From JAANXG01 sp034520625 (GTDB taxonomy: Bacteria; Pseudomonadota; Gammaproteobacteria; Arenicellales; JAANXG01): a DNA stretch of 64,000 nt. Within the stretch, counting starts at the first letter, position 1. Every line of letters starts with the position of its first letter. This document shows positions 37,047 to 46,003 of the stretch, one piece after another. The DNA is taken from positions 248,001 to 312,000 of the forward strand of contig JAXHNI010000002.1 of NCBI GenBank assembly GCA_034520625.1. Reading direction: 5' to 3'. Both the position numbers and the translations under genes were made by a program. The notes under the pieces are model-generated. The model ran no database searches and was not told where the DNA came from. It saw nothing but the letters and a program-made list of their open reading frames with translations.

Positions 37047-39473
37047 TTACCTTAGCGTTTCCGCAAGGTACTGCCAGCCGATAGGCGGGGGGTTACTCTG
37101 TCCGTCCTGTACCTCGGGAATCCGGTCAGTTTTCACGAACAAAAGGTCCTCTTGCGCGCTGGCCACTTCTGCCGCTGGAGTGTTCTCAACCGGCATTACC
37201 CTTCCGTCGCCCGCCGCGGCTGTGTTCTCAGACGGCCAGAACGACTCTCTGCTGAAAATCCGGTCCCAGAACGGAACCCGTTGTGGCAGCAGAGCGGCCG
37301 CAATGCGCTCGTCGAGCGCCTCCGGAAATTCAGGCGCGACTCCGTCGCCATACACCTCTAGCATCAGCTCCCGAAATACCGGCAGCGCCAACCGTCCCCC
37401 GGTTTCTTTCGATCCAAGAGTCCGATTATCGTCGAACCCGATTCTGATCGCGGCAGTCAAGCCATCCGGTCCATAGGTGGAGCCCACGAAGATCGCGTCT
37501 CTGAACTCGTCGGTCGTTCCGGTTTTCCCCATAACGGCGATGGGGAATCTCTCGGGAGCCAGCGCTCGCGCCGTGCCGGTAGGCATCCGCACGACACCGC
37601 GCAGACCTTCCTGGATTAGAACCAGCGCGGCGCCATCAAAGGGGACCGGTGACGGTTCACGCCGGGTCTCGGCTACGAGATCGCCCGAACGATCCACGAC
37701 GGCCTGGATCACGTACGGCTCTGCCGCGATGCCCGATGCAATCGCGCGATATGCATTGGCCAGCTCAAGTAGGTTCATTTCGGACGTACCCAGCGCCGTC
37801 ACCGCGTAGGATTCAAGCGGGGTGTGGATGCCGAGGCTGCGCGCGGTCTGGAGCACGCGATCGATCCCGATCAGCTCGCTGATCCGTACAGCCACCGTGT
37901 TCCGGGACTCGGCTAGCGCCCGGCGGATCGGCATCAGTCCCTTGAAGCGGTCATCGTAATTCGACACCCGATGCGGCAGGGATGTCTGTCCATCCGGCAC
38001 GCTGATCGGCCAGTCAGGGACCAGCGTATCAAGCGTGAAACCGCCGTGCTGAAACGCCGCCAAGTAGACGATCGGCTTCATCGCGGATCCGGGCTGTCGC
38101 AGGGATTGGGTGACACGATTGTAGTCGGTGTAGGTCGCCGCGCGACCGTTAAAGACCTGTCGACCTCCTGTCTCGGCCAGGATCCGCCCATCGCTGTTAT
38201 GCATCAAGACCACCGCGCCCTGGACCAGGCCTCGGGACTCCGGGTATCGCTCTTCGTAATGTGAGAGTCCATGCTCCAACGCTTCGTCGACGATGATCTG
38301 CATGCGGGTATTGATTGTCGCGTGCACCTGGATCCGGCCCTGCAGCAGATCCTCCGCGTTCAGGTCGGGGTATCGGGCTGCCAGTTCCTCCAAAACATGC
38401 CCGACAACGGCCGCAGTCCCGGGTGCCTCCGGCACCTTTGTTCCGCTGAGCGACTGGTCTGTGTCGTGAAGTGCCCTCTCTAACGGGCGTTGCCGGGCCT
38501 GTCGCGTGGCTTCCGGCGACAGGAACCCATTCGTCTGCATCAGAGCCAGGGTCTGGTTCCGCCGGCGCAGGACTCGATCCGTGTCCACCGCGTTCGGCGC
38601 GTAGTAGCGAGGCGCCTTGGCGATACCGGCGAGCAAGGCCGCCTTGTCGGCATCATCGACGGTGAATGTATTAAGCGGCTTTCCGAAATAGTGTTCGGCC
38701 GCTCTTGCAAAGCCGTACTGACCGTCACCGAGGTACACGAGATTCACGTAACGCGCCAGAATCGCTTCCTTCGCGCGTTGCTTCGACCCGAACATCGTCT
38801 CCATTTCCTGTTCCAGCCACAACGAGAGCCGGATTTCCTCCTGTTTCCGAACCAGCATGTTGACGGCGCGAGCGCCCATGACCGTCGACAGCAACGAGGT
38901 TACGAAACCGGTGTGGTGCAGCTGGTTGCTGTCCTCCCGAGCCGCCATATCAACCAGAAACGTGCCGCGCACGAGCTGCTGGGTGATCGTCGAGCCCCCT
39001 TGCGGGAACAGTGCGGCAGCGCTCGCCTCGTCATATATGAGTCGTTTCGCCAGCGCGCCGATCCTGACCTTCATCAGTATCCGAGGCAGGCTGAAGTAGT
39101 CGACCCCTTGGTGTGTGAAGAAGCGCTTGTCTTCAGCGGCGAGGATCGCGTCACGGACGACCGGAGGGATATTCTCGTACTGCACGATCTCGCGACGCTC
39201 ATGCGCCATTTCAATGAGCGGCCTGCCGCTGGCGTCGTAGACGCGCCCGATGGTGGGCGGATCGGTGCGAACGAACAACCTCAGGTCAGGCAGGTTATGG
39301 CGGTCGAAGTAGACGTAGTGCAGCTCGGCGGCCGCGAGCAAGGTGATAAGCATGAGCAACGCGGATGCGATACCACCACCGACGAGCACGATTCGCCTGA
39401 TCCAACGCCGCCCCGCAGAACGAGTCGGCTTCAGTCGTGCTTCATCATGGTCAAGTTCCGCTACCTTCTTCAC
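37047..39473 (-). CDS. Class A penicillin-binding protein (transglycosylase/transpeptidase)
   Basis: Bifunctional peptidoglycan synthase, 808 residues. A single N-terminal membrane helix (residues about 28-48) is followed by the GT51 transglycosylase (AAEDKRFFTHQGVDYFSL, FPQGGSTITQQLVRGTF). The transpeptidase has SxxK in RQPGSAMKPIVYLA near residue 463, SxN in ALAESRNTVAVR and KTGT in VMGKTGTTDEF near residue 649. The C-terminus has a Pro/Glu-rich tail. Between the domains is an insert with LLSTVMGARAVNMLVRKQEE. An excellent operator match lies 123-138 nt upstream, suggesting this is a stress-induced accessory PBP. Confidence 0.94.
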   Translation of the reverse strand: MKKVAELDHDEARLKPTRSAGRRWIRRIVLVGGGIASALLMLITLLAAAELHYVYFDRHNLPDLRLFVRTDPPTIGRVYDASGRPLIEMAHERREIVQYENIPPVVRDAILAAEDKRFFTHQGVDYFSLPRILMKVRIGALAKRLIYDEASAAALFPQGGSTITQQLVRGTFLVDMAAREDSNQLHHTGFVTSLLSTVMGARAVNMLVRKQEEIRLSLWLEQEMETMFGSKQRAKEAILARYVNLVYLGDGQYGFARAAEHYFGKPLNTFTVDDADKAALLAGIAKAPRYYAPNAVDTDRVLRRRNQTLALMQTNGFLSPEATRQARQRPLERALHDTDQSLSGTKVPEAPGTAAVVGHVLEELAARYPDLNAEDLLQGRIQVHATINTRMQIIVDEALEHGLSHYEERYPESRGLVQGAVVLMHNSDGRILAETGGRQVFNGRAATYTDYNRVTQSLRQPGSAMKPIVYLAAFQHGGFTLDTLVPDWPISVPDGQTSLPHRVSNYDDRFKGLMPIRRALAESRNTVAVRISELIGIDRVLQTARSLGIHTPLESYAVTALGTSEMNLLELANAYRAIASGIAAEPYVIQAVVDRSGDLVAETRREPSPVPFDGAALVLIQEGLRGVVRMPTGTARALAPERFPIAVMGKTGTTDEFRDAIFVGSTYGPDGLTAAIRIGFDDNRTLGSKETGGRLALPVFRELMLEVYGDGVAPEFPEALDERIAAALLPQRVPFWDRIFSRESFWPSENTAAAGDGRVMPVENTPAAEVASAQEDLLFVKTDRIPEVQDGQSNPPPIGWQYLAETLR

Positions 39474-39595
39474 CGTGGTTGCTTGCCCTCTGTTTCGAAC
39501 TGGGAGCAGCCTACTAGGTGTAAACGGACGCCGTCAGTTGCCTGCCGCACAGATGGGCGAATGCGAAGGCCGCTTCGCAGGTTTCGATTCAGCAA

Positions 39596-39611
39596 TGTAC
39601 GCTAACGCACA
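39596..39611. promoter_or_regulatory. Putative operator TGTACGCTAACGCACA
   Basis: Perfect match to the consensus. Lies 123-138 nt upstream of the PBP1 start. Confidence 0.65.
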
Positions 39612-39721
39612 CGGGGCAGCATGCATGAGCGAACCATCGAGGACCGCGTAACTCAACCATTTGGTGGCGCACTTCCCGACTGCTTGACCGGTGTTGTCTT
39701 GCGGCTCACGCGTGACATTCG

Positions 39722-39916
39722 GTGACCGTATATCGCAGTCTACGCGGCCGGGCCAAAAGCGTTTTCCCGATGCTGGACCACCACGCCATCTACCTTCTGA
39801 TCGCAGGAACCTACACTCCGTTCGTATTGGTGGCGCTCAAGGGCGCACTGGGCTGGTGGTTAGTTGGAGTCGGATGGGGGCTGGCGTTGTTCGGTATCGT
39901 CCTGGACGCGTTGCCA
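39722..39916 (+). pseudogene. Haemolysin III (YqfA/HlyIII) family fragment
   Basis: In-frame fragment containing LDHHAIYLLIAGTYTPFVLVA and GWWLVGVGWGLALFGIVL, the core of HlyIII/PAQR-type membrane proteins including the histidine-bearing helix. Both ends of the normal 200-residue protein are absent. It is followed by an unrelated fragment. Confidence 0.7.
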
Positions 39917-39984
39917 CACCCGGGACCGCGATATTGTATTCGAGGAGTCAGCCATGGCCGCCGGGAAACCGGCGGACGTCGAGT

Positions 39985-40140
39985 CGACTTCTGACTGATT
40001 TCCAGACCAACCTGGAATTCCGCTGGCGCCCGGCCGCGCGCTTCTACGACACCTCAGGCGGGGCCGTTATGGGCGAGCAGTCGACGTTCGTCGCCAACTT
40101 GGAGTTCCAAGTTGGCGACGAATACTATCGAGACCGGGAA
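39985..40140 (+). pseudogene. Fragment of a beta-strand-rich, possibly outer-membrane, protein
   Basis: Frame reading TDFQTNLEFRWRPAARFYD then FVANLEFQVGDEYYRDREFF, alternating polar/aromatic strands like a barrel protein, with no start or sensible end. The perfect inverted repeat at 40087-40122 interrupts it. Family not identified. Confidence 0.35.
40087..40122. repeat. Perfect 17-bp inverted repeat
   Basis: TTCGTCGCCAACTTGGA and its exact reverse complement are separated by two bases. It lies 23 bp beyond the stop of the outer-membrane barrel gene and may serve as its terminator stem, or mark a fold-back rearrangement. Confidence 0.8.
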
Positions 40141-40144
40141 TTTT

Positions 40145-40774
40145 TCAATTACGGTCTGGTTTGGGCTCCAACACCGGAGCGGGCTCCGGCTCCGGCTCCG
40201 GGGCTGCGACCGGGGTCGGGGCGGGTTCCGGTACCACCTCCGGTTTCCTGAAATGCCAGAGCAGAGCGGCACTGTACTCATTATCTCGGTAACTGTCGCC
40301 GCTGATCGTGACCAAATGTTGATAGCCGAACCGGAGCTCCAGATTCCTATCCAGATCTCTGGAAATACCGATGCCTGCCTGTGCCTGCTGTGTACTGTCG
40401 TCTATCGCGCCGTCGCCCAGCGAGAAACTGCTCAAACCAGCGGAGATAAAAGGACGCCAGTCGCCAGAGCCGAAGAACCGGTATCCGTTGGCGGCAATCA
40501 CATCGACGCTGAAGTTGTCGAATTCGGTTCCCAACCTCAGGTCAGCGGCCCATAGATCGTCGAATTGATATCCGAGAAACAGATTGATCAATTTGGATGC
40601 GTGGCCCGGTGACGACGTGGGCACGTTCAGGACCCGGTCGTTGTCAAGAGCCAGAAGACTGACGCCACCACCCACGTAACCATGACCTTCGGCGTTCGCG
40701 GACCCGGACTGTGCATGGGCCCCGCTCCAGGAAAACATGGCGGCCAGAGCAAATAAATAGGCAAGTTTTTTCAT
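40145..40774 (-). CDS. Outer-membrane beta-barrel protein (OmpA N-terminal-like), no OmpA domain
   Basis: A 209-residue exported protein. Signal LFALAAMFSWSGAHAQS; then an eight-strand-barrel-like region (GYVGGGVSLLALDNDR, WAADLRLGTEFDNF, ELRFGYQHLV, EYSAALLWHF). It ends with a Pro/Glu/Ala-rich linker (PEPAPTPVAAPEPEPEP) and stops after KPDRN. OmpA-type porins normally continue from such a linker into a peptidoglycan-binding domain, so this may be a truncated member or a natural barrel-plus-tail. A near-perfect operator lies 89-104 nt upstream. Confidence 0.85.
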   Translation of the reverse strand: MKKLAYLFALAAMFSWSGAHAQSGSANAEGHGYVGGGVSLLALDNDRVLNVPTSSPGHASKLINLFLGYQFDDLWAADLRLGTEFDNFSVDVIAANGYRFFGSGDWRPFISAGLSSFSLGDGAIDDSTQQAQAGIGISRDLDRNLELRFGYQHLVTISGDSYRDNEYSAALLWHFRKPEVVPEPAPTPVAAPEPEPEPAPVLEPKPDRN

Positions 40775-40862
40775 TACTTTTCCCTTAACTACTGTGTTTG
40801 ACTTCTTGAAGACCAAAAAGCTTGAAGGCTGAAAAGCCTAGCGGCAACGGACCTGTATCATC

Positions 40863-40878
40863 TGTGCGATAACGCACA
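40863..40878. promoter_or_regulatory. Putative operator TGTGCGATAACGCACA
   Basis: Perfect consensus and almost perfectly palindromic. A second half-site (ATATCGCACA) follows at 40878-40887. Lies 89-104 nt upstream of the barrel-protein start. Confidence 0.7.
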
Positions 40879-40887
40879 TATCGCACA

Positions 40888-41417
40888 ATATTAAGGAAGT
40901 TGCTGGCATTCTCAATGGGCCATCAACAGTCGGCCGCTAAGGCAATACTCCACCCGGGCAGGAGTGGTCGAGGGCCGCGCCGTTGTCTGCAATGTATACA
41001 AACCCACAGAATGCAAGCAGATGGGCAGCAGACGATGAACCTCTGATACCTGGCATTGTTCCCAATCCGGGCCTAAAGATCGTCGAGTCTGGCGGCATGC
41101 CTCAGACCCCACAGGCCGCCTTGTCCGTCGTTTCCGTCTTCGATAGCATTGGAGTTTGGCGGAACTTCGGGGGAAGCCCGTTGCCTGACGGTAGGTGGAG
41201 AGTATAGCTTGGCCGTTTATGAGGACATCGCACCGCCGTCCCTTAATAATAAGACTCGAGTCGTTAACACCTGATTATTCTGAGTCAGCTACCGAAATGT
41301 TCACGTTACACTGGAAATACCAAGTTGCCTAGATCGACAAATTTGAAATTGTGGGGCCAAACCTCGCCATCGCCACCCTCGGTGTCGGGGGCTGTGCGGC
41401 ATCGATTCTCGGCATCC
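40888..41417. other. Non-coding stretch between barrel protein and L,D-transpeptidase
   Basis: About 530 bp. Only short unconvincing frames; none shows a recognised domain. The region is less GC-rich near 41220-41320 (for example CCCTTAATAATAAGACTCG), where the promoter of the plus-strand L,D-transpeptidase probably lies. Confidence 0.35.
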
Positions 41418-42179
41418 ATGCGCCCGAATATGGTCGGCATGGCCGCATGCCTATGCTTTGGTCTGTTGGGTATCGGTTGCACCCCGCTCCAGGTGATCGA
41501 GCCGGACAATGCCGCTCAGAGGCCCGACCCTCAACCGAACCCGATGCTCCATGCAACCTATTCCGCGGACGCGGAGGTCCCGTTCGTTGTGGAATCAAGA
41601 ACCGACATGGCAGATGGTTCCAAGCAGGTCAACTTTGAGTCGCGGCGCGCGTCGCGTAAGACTCGGGACATGGCGGATTGGGTTGTCAATTCAAGCGACA
41701 ATCGCAACATGCCGTTCGCTATTGTCGATAAAGTGAACGCCAAAACTTACATATTTGACGTGGACGGACGGCTACATGGAGCAGCTCCCGTGCTGCTTGG
41801 AGTGGCGAAAGGCGATCACACCGCCCCCGGCATTGGTAATATCCCGATGTCGCGCATCCCTACCGAGGACCGTACTACGCCGGCGGGTCGTTTCGTGGCG
41901 ACAATGGGCCACAATTCCCGCGGCAAGGAAATACTCTGGGTGGACTACGAAAACGCCATCTCCATGCATCCAGTTATTACGACCAAGCCCGAGGAGCGCC
42001 GGCTGCAACGCCTGGCTACTCCAACGCCGCTTGATAACCGTATTTCCTATGGCTGCATCAATGTTCCAGCGGAGTTCTTCAAGAACGTAGTACATAAGAC
42101 GTTTGCCGGGACGCGCGGCATTGTTTATGTATTGCCGGAAATGGATCTGCCAATCCAGAATACGCGACTAACGCACTAG
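41418..42179 (+). CDS. YkuD-type L,D-transpeptidase lipoprotein
   Basis: Periplasmic enzyme of about 253 residues that makes 3-3 crosslinks or attaches proteins to peptidoglycan. From ATG 41418 the signal ends in a lipobox (CLCFGLLGIGCTP). The catalytic motif is RISYGCINVPAEFF, with the active-site Cys, preceded by ISMHPVITTKPEERR. In-frame upstream codons extend to 41325 without a ribosome site, so the start is uncertain. The longer form would hide the lipobox. Sits beside cell-wall genes of the stress island. Confidence 0.85.
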   Translation: MRPNMVGMAACLCFGLLGIGCTPLQVIEPDNAAQRPDPQPNPMLHATYSADAEVPFVVESRTDMADGSKQVNFESRRASRKTRDMADWVVNSSDNRNMPFAIVDKVNAKTYIFDVDGRLHGAAPVLLGVAKGDHTAPGIGNIPMSRIPTEDRTTPAGRFVATMGHNSRGKEILWVDYENAISMHPVITTKPEERRLQRLATPTPLDNRISYGCINVPAEFFKNVVHKTFAGTRGIVYVLPEMDLPIQNTRLTH

Positions 42180-42285
42180 TGTCCTGTCCCGCAACCTGCC
42201 GCCAACACCCCACCCCGCAAGCACCCTTTGGCCGTCAGCGATATCGGTTATCCTGCCTATCCGTTTCCTGCCTATCCGTTCCTGA

Positions 42286-42348
42286 TACCTGGTGGTCGGT
42301 GCCGCAGCGAGCCTTGGCGGCCTCGGTTTACTGATATTCAGGCGGTGA
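42286..42348 (+). pseudogene. 3' tail of a DUF3185 gene (copy)
   Basis: Encodes YLVVGAAASLGGLGLLIFRR and stop, identical in protein to the last 20 residues of the 36496-36699 gene, with the same downstream sequence GTCTGTGGAGAGGGCC. Everything 5' is missing. Confidence 0.85.
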
Positions 42349-42390
42349 GGTCTGTGGAGAGGGCCTGACGCGCGACGGTTCCGGGGGCGC

Positions 42391-42515
42391 TCAGTTGCCT
42401 TTTCGGGCGATGTTGTAGAGCGGCATCACCGTAGGCAACAACGCCTGGCTCTGGTCAAGTGGAATCCTTGATGTCTTCCTTTACATCCCCATATCCCGAT
42501 TGGATTTTTCCGCTC
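42391..42515 (-). pseudogene. Joined 3' tails of M48 and CsbD genes
   Basis: 42391-42450 encodes the M48 end ALLPTVMPLYNIARKGN and stop. From 42455 upward, a CsbD end reads QSGYGDVKEDIKDST and stop. The spacing and order copy 53956-54780 but with nearly the whole M48 gene deleted. Confidence 0.8.
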
Positions 42516-42535
42516 CGGCGCAACCGCGCCACCCG

Positions 42536-42725
42536 TCAGTCGCCGGCGGCTCGACCCGCATCCTGGATACTTTCGCCCGTTTCTTTGATCGACTTGCCGA
42601 TCTTCTCCACGGATTCATCGATGCTCTCGCCGACCTTCTCGGCAGAACCTTTCTCGCAGCCGGATACTGCGACAAGCAGCACGCCCGTAATCAAGGCCGA
42701 TCGCTACTGTTCCAAGTCTCGTCAT
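42536..42725 (-). pseudogene. Small entericidin-like lipoprotein with one-base frameshift
   Basis: ATG 42725 has AGGA 8 nt upstream. Reading MTRLGTVAIGL and then shifting by one base at the AA doublet 42693-42694 gives ITGVLLVAVSGC, a textbook lipobox. After it comes GSAEKVGESIDESVEKIGKS and a short tail to the stop at 42536. Without the shift the product is nonsense. Mature part is a charged amphipathic helix, similar to entericidin-like or other tiny stress lipoproteins. Either a fresh pseudogene or a sequence error. A motif lies 86-101 nt upstream. Confidence 0.65.
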
Positions 42726-42810
42726 TGCGTCTGTCCTGGTTGGCGTTGTTTCCGGGGGTGGAAACAACCATGTTCGTTGGAGAGAGGTTACGGCGCCCCC
42801 TCCCCGTGTC

Positions 42811-42826
42811 TGTCTGTTACCGAACA
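42811..42826. promoter_or_regulatory. Putative operator TGTCTGTTACCGAACA
   Basis: Good palindromic match, 86-101 nt upstream of the small lipoprotein ATG (42725). The same position is occupied by the site at 54980 in the related locus. Confidence 0.5.
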
Positions 42827-42914
42827 TGACTCCCGGCAGGACGCAGCCTGTTCAGGCGCCCGAACGGCCTCGTGACCTGGACACTTGACGGCACCGGTCC
42901 CGCAAGGTCTCGCG

Positions 42915-42930
42915 CGTGCGGCAGCGTACC
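42915..42930. promoter_or_regulatory. Putative operator CGTGCGGCAGCGTACC
   Basis: Three departures from consensus, but located 92-107 nt upstream of the 24-residue peptide gene exactly like the better site at 55085. Confidence 0.45.
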
Positions 42931-43021
42931 GACGACATATCCGGCGACACCTATCATGGAGCCTCAATCGCCGGGGTCACGCGTTCTATCGCTTGACCCG
43001 TCCATATATGAGGCGAGTTTC

Positions 43022-43096
43022 ATGCATCAGATCATCTACATCGTCGGCGCCATCGTCATCGTCCTGTTTATCCTTGGCTTTCTCGGACTCCGGTAA
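43022..43096 (+). CDS. 24-residue single-helix membrane peptide (copy 2)
   Basis: MHQIIYIVGAIVIVLFILGF then LGLR and stop. GAGG 8 nt upstream of the ATG. Differs from copy 3 (55191-55265) at only three residues near the C-terminus, and the surrounding DNA is also duplicated. One hydrophobic helix, N-terminus short and neutral, C-terminus basic. Resembles the helix of Lmo0937-type small membrane proteins. Function unknown. Confidence 0.75.
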   Translation: MHQIIYIVGAIVIVLFILGFLGLR

Positions 43097-43151
43097 GGAC
43101 AAGCACCCGGGTTTTGTAGAATCATCGTCGTCCGCGCGCTGAAGACAGACG

Positions 43152-44684
43152 TCATTTACGGGCGAGCCTGACCCCGGTTCGGACCAGCGCCGTACTTTGC
43201 TGCAGTATCCGGGAAGCTATGGAGGCGCGGTCAATGGCCTCCAGCCGCTGCCGGTTCAGCTGCGCGGCCCGGGCCTGGTCGTTGATGGACAACAGCAACT
43301 CTTTCAGCACATTCAGGTTCCAGGCGTCCGAGTCCGGCGGCAGCGCCACCGGGACGGCTGCATTGTCCGCGGGCAGGCCGATCTGCTCCTGGGTAAAGCG
43401 CAGAGCTTCCATTATCGAGGCCACAACTTCGTCACCTGATTGCGACAGGTCGTAGGGCGGGTCCCAGGCCCACGACGGCTTCAGCAGGTCGTTGTGGGTT
43501 GTGACCAGAAGCACGGGCGGCTTCTTCCGGTTCAGGTTGCTCTCCAGGTGCGCATTCCAGCGATTCATCATTTCCCGGTCCAGCGCCTTGGCCGGCTGGT
43601 TCGCCTGGCTCACCCAGAGCAGCAGATCCGCCCGGGTCGCTTCCCGCATCACCGCCTCGAACGTCTCCTCCCGCCCGTCCAGCCCCGGCGTGTCGATCAG
43701 GTAGATTTCCAGGTCATCGGCAAGCTGCATGTGATGATACCGGCAGCCCGCCGTGGTCGGCAGCACATCGATCTCGGCGGCGCACTGCGCCTTCAACGCG
43801 TTGACCAGGGAGGATTTACCCGCATTGATCTGGCCGACGAGGATCACCGACAGCGGTACTATCCTTTGCTCCTCCGGGTTGTCCAGGGAGGCGCGGTAGA
43901 TCGACAGTTCTGCCTCGGAGAGTCTCAGCCTGCCGCTGTACAGGTCGATCGCCACCCGGGTGACCTGCTCGAACAGGACAAGCTTCATGTTGTTCTGCAC
44001 CTGCCGGTTCAGGTCGCTGTAGATGCGGGACGCGAACTGCGACGTGATCTCTCCGAGCACCGCGGCCACCGGATTCCAGGCGCCTCTCAGCACTCGTATG
44101 GCCGGGGAGGAATACTCGTAGACCTGCCAAGCTCTCCTGGACTTGCGTGACAAGCCCATGAGCGTGGAGATCCTGACCTCCCGGGAAAGCGGCACGATTT
44201 CGATGACCCGGGCGCGGTACTCGCGGCTCCAGGTCTCCAGCATCAACAGCAGCTCAGGCACGCTGAACGCGTACTCGGCATCGCGGTCGTCGCCATGATA
44301 AGCGCGGGCGACGAATGACAGCTGATCGAGCGCGGCCCGGGGGATATCGTCCCATGGAGTGTCGACGAGCCGCGACGCCTCGATATGCGCCACGGCCTCC
44401 TGCCATACCTGCTTGTCGCGGCTGGACCAATCCGGGCGCGGATCAAGGCGCTGAACGTCGGCGGCCGGCGGCCGTGCAGACTGCGACCGGGCATAGCGGG
44501 CCAGCCATGACATTGCGGTCAGCAGCAGCACGACGCCGCTGAACCACCAGAACCAGCCCGCCTGCCAGAGATAAACCATACCCAACGCCGCCAGCAGCAG
44601 GGCCGGAACCAGCCAGAGCAGCAACGCCGTCAGGTAGAACTCCCTGGCCCGGTCTTTCAGAAGCCCGCGCAGCAGATCTATCAT
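43152..44684 (-). CDS. Membrane-associated dynamin-like/Era-like GTPase
   Basis: A 510-residue protein. Two N-terminal membrane helices (LTALLLWLVPALLLAALGMV and WFWWFSGVVLLLTAMSWL), a helical middle region, and a GTPase domain from about residue 278. It has G1 GQINAGKSSLVNAL, G3 LIDTPGLDGRE and G4 VTTHNDLL. Its ATG overlaps the stop of the next GTPase gene (ATGA at 44681-44684), so the two are co-translated and probably work together at the inner membrane. Specific role unknown. Confidence 0.87.
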   Translation of the reverse strand: MIDLLRGLLKDRAREFYLTALLLWLVPALLLAALGMVYLWQAGWFWWFSGVVLLLTAMSWLARYARSQSARPPAADVQRLDPRPDWSSRDKQVWQEAVAHIEASRLVDTPWDDIPRAALDQLSFVARAYHGDDRDAEYAFSVPELLLMLETWSREYRARVIEIVPLSREVRISTLMGLSRKSRRAWQVYEYSSPAIRVLRGAWNPVAAVLGEITSQFASRIYSDLNRQVQNNMKLVLFEQVTRVAIDLYSGRLRLSEAELSIYRASLDNPEEQRIVPLSVILVGQINAGKSSLVNALKAQCAAEIDVLPTTAGCRYHHMQLADDLEIYLIDTPGLDGREETFEAVMREATRADLLLWVSQANQPAKALDREMMNRWNAHLESNLNRKKPPVLLVTTHNDLLKPSWAWDPPYDLSQSGDEVVASIMEALRFTQEQIGLPADNAAVPVALPPDSDAWNLNVLKELLLSINDQARAAQLNRQRLEAIDRASIASRILQQSTALVRTGVRLARK

Positions 44685-45826
44685 GATTCACCGGCACCGG
44701 CCGCCTTCTTCACTGCCGTCCTGCTCTGCGCCATGGCTTGCTCATAGACCGACTTCACGGCGTCGGCACTGATCTCTTTGTCCGTGTTCTTGTGGTACAG
44801 GTAGCTGCATGCGGCGCGGCCCAGCGCATAGGTGCTGGCATAGCTGACACTGACGGCGAATGCCGTTCCCACCAGCTGCCCGTAGCCGGGAATCAGCTTG
44901 CCCAACTGCCGGCCACCGAGGCTCACCGCATAGCGCAAGGCGGCGGTGCCGCCCAATGCCGCGATGAATTCCGAGAAGTTCCTGGCATTCCATTCCATGC
45001 CGTATCGGCGAGCCAGGCTGTGCAGCATCTTACCCTGCACCGCGGGTACGCTCACCAGGCCCATCAGGGGCACGGCATCGCTGGCCGAGGCGGTCGCCGC
45101 GTACCACATGACTTCGGTTCTCAATCGATTGAAGCTCTGCTTCTCGGCATCGCTTCGATCCCGCTCGTCCAGCCACAGCTGCAGCTCGGGCAGCTTGTTG
45201 ACGATCAGCTCGGCGAGGTCATCGGCGCCGAAGGGCTCCGGTCCGCCGGCGGCGGCGGATTCCGGAAAATCGACGACGCAGTAGTCGAGCTCCCGGCCCC
45301 AGGCGGCCTCGATGGCCGACTGCTTGGTTTTCACCGCTCGCTGCCTGTCGTGCGGATCTCCAATCTCGTGCGCACCGGTGTGAATGACGGCGGCATGGCT
45401 GGGCTCGATGTGTTTCGCGGATCGACGTATCTTCCCCAGCGCCTCGAGGACGGCGCTCTGTTCGCCGTCGCGAGCCCGGGCCACGACGAACAACGCGTGG
45501 CTGCCGCGGCCGAGCTCCTCGAGGTCGGCGTCGGCGTCGTAGTCTGCTTCCCCCAGACCCCTGGTATCCAGAAACCGCAGCACCGGGTGCTCCCCGGGAT
45601 AATCGAAGTAGCTGGATGTCCGGGTACAGGGCATGAATCCATTGCCGATCTCCGCATCACTGTGGCCGGTCAACTGCCTGACGATGGAGGTCTTTCCCGC
45701 CCCGGCCTTGCCCAGCAGCCAGATGACAGGCAGTTTTCGGTCCGATTGCCGCAGGGCCCTGGCGAGCTCTTCGTCGCTCGGAGGGTTGACAACATGATTG
45801 TAAAGTTTGGATGCGAATTTCTTCAT
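44681..45826 (-). CDS. GTPase with C-terminal DUF697-like membrane domain
   Basis: A 381-residue protein. N-terminal GTPase with G1 WLLGKAGAGKTSIVRQL (near residue 40) and G3-like RFLDTRGLGEADYD, plus HTGAHEIGD in the G4 position. The C-terminal half, VPLMGLVSVPAVQGKML to GKLIPGYGQLVGTAFAVSVS, is a DUF697-like membrane-associated segment. First gene of a two-gene GTPase operon. Related YcjX/YcjF-type systems respond to envelope stress; function here is inferred only loosely. Confidence 0.85.
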   Translation of the reverse strand: MKKFASKLYNHVVNPPSDEELARALRQSDRKLPVIWLLGKAGAGKTSIVRQLTGHSDAEIGNGFMPCTRTSSYFDYPGEHPVLRFLDTRGLGEADYDADADLEELGRGSHALFVVARARDGEQSAVLEALGKIRRSAKHIEPSHAAVIHTGAHEIGDPHDRQRAVKTKQSAIEAAWGRELDYCVVDFPESAAAGGPEPFGADDLAELIVNKLPELQLWLDERDRSDAEKQSFNRLRTEVMWYAATASASDAVPLMGLVSVPAVQGKMLHSLARRYGMEWNARNFSEFIAALGGTAALRYAVSLGGRQLGKLIPGYGQLVGTAFAVSVSYASTYALGRAACSYLYHKNTDKEISADAVKSVYEQAMAQSRTAVKKAAGAGES

Positions 45827-46003
45827 GATCTCCGCCGCCTGGTCCGCGCTGGCGGCGTCAAATCAGGGGCCGGGATCAGTGTAACGGAAAACCACCAGGG
45901 TTTACGTCCAACCACAAGCACGCGATCCCGGCCGCCCGGCATTCTGCGCCGGACTGTAAGCGAACGAATTCCGGCGGCTGGATTACGTCCAGTCCGTGCC
46001 TTC

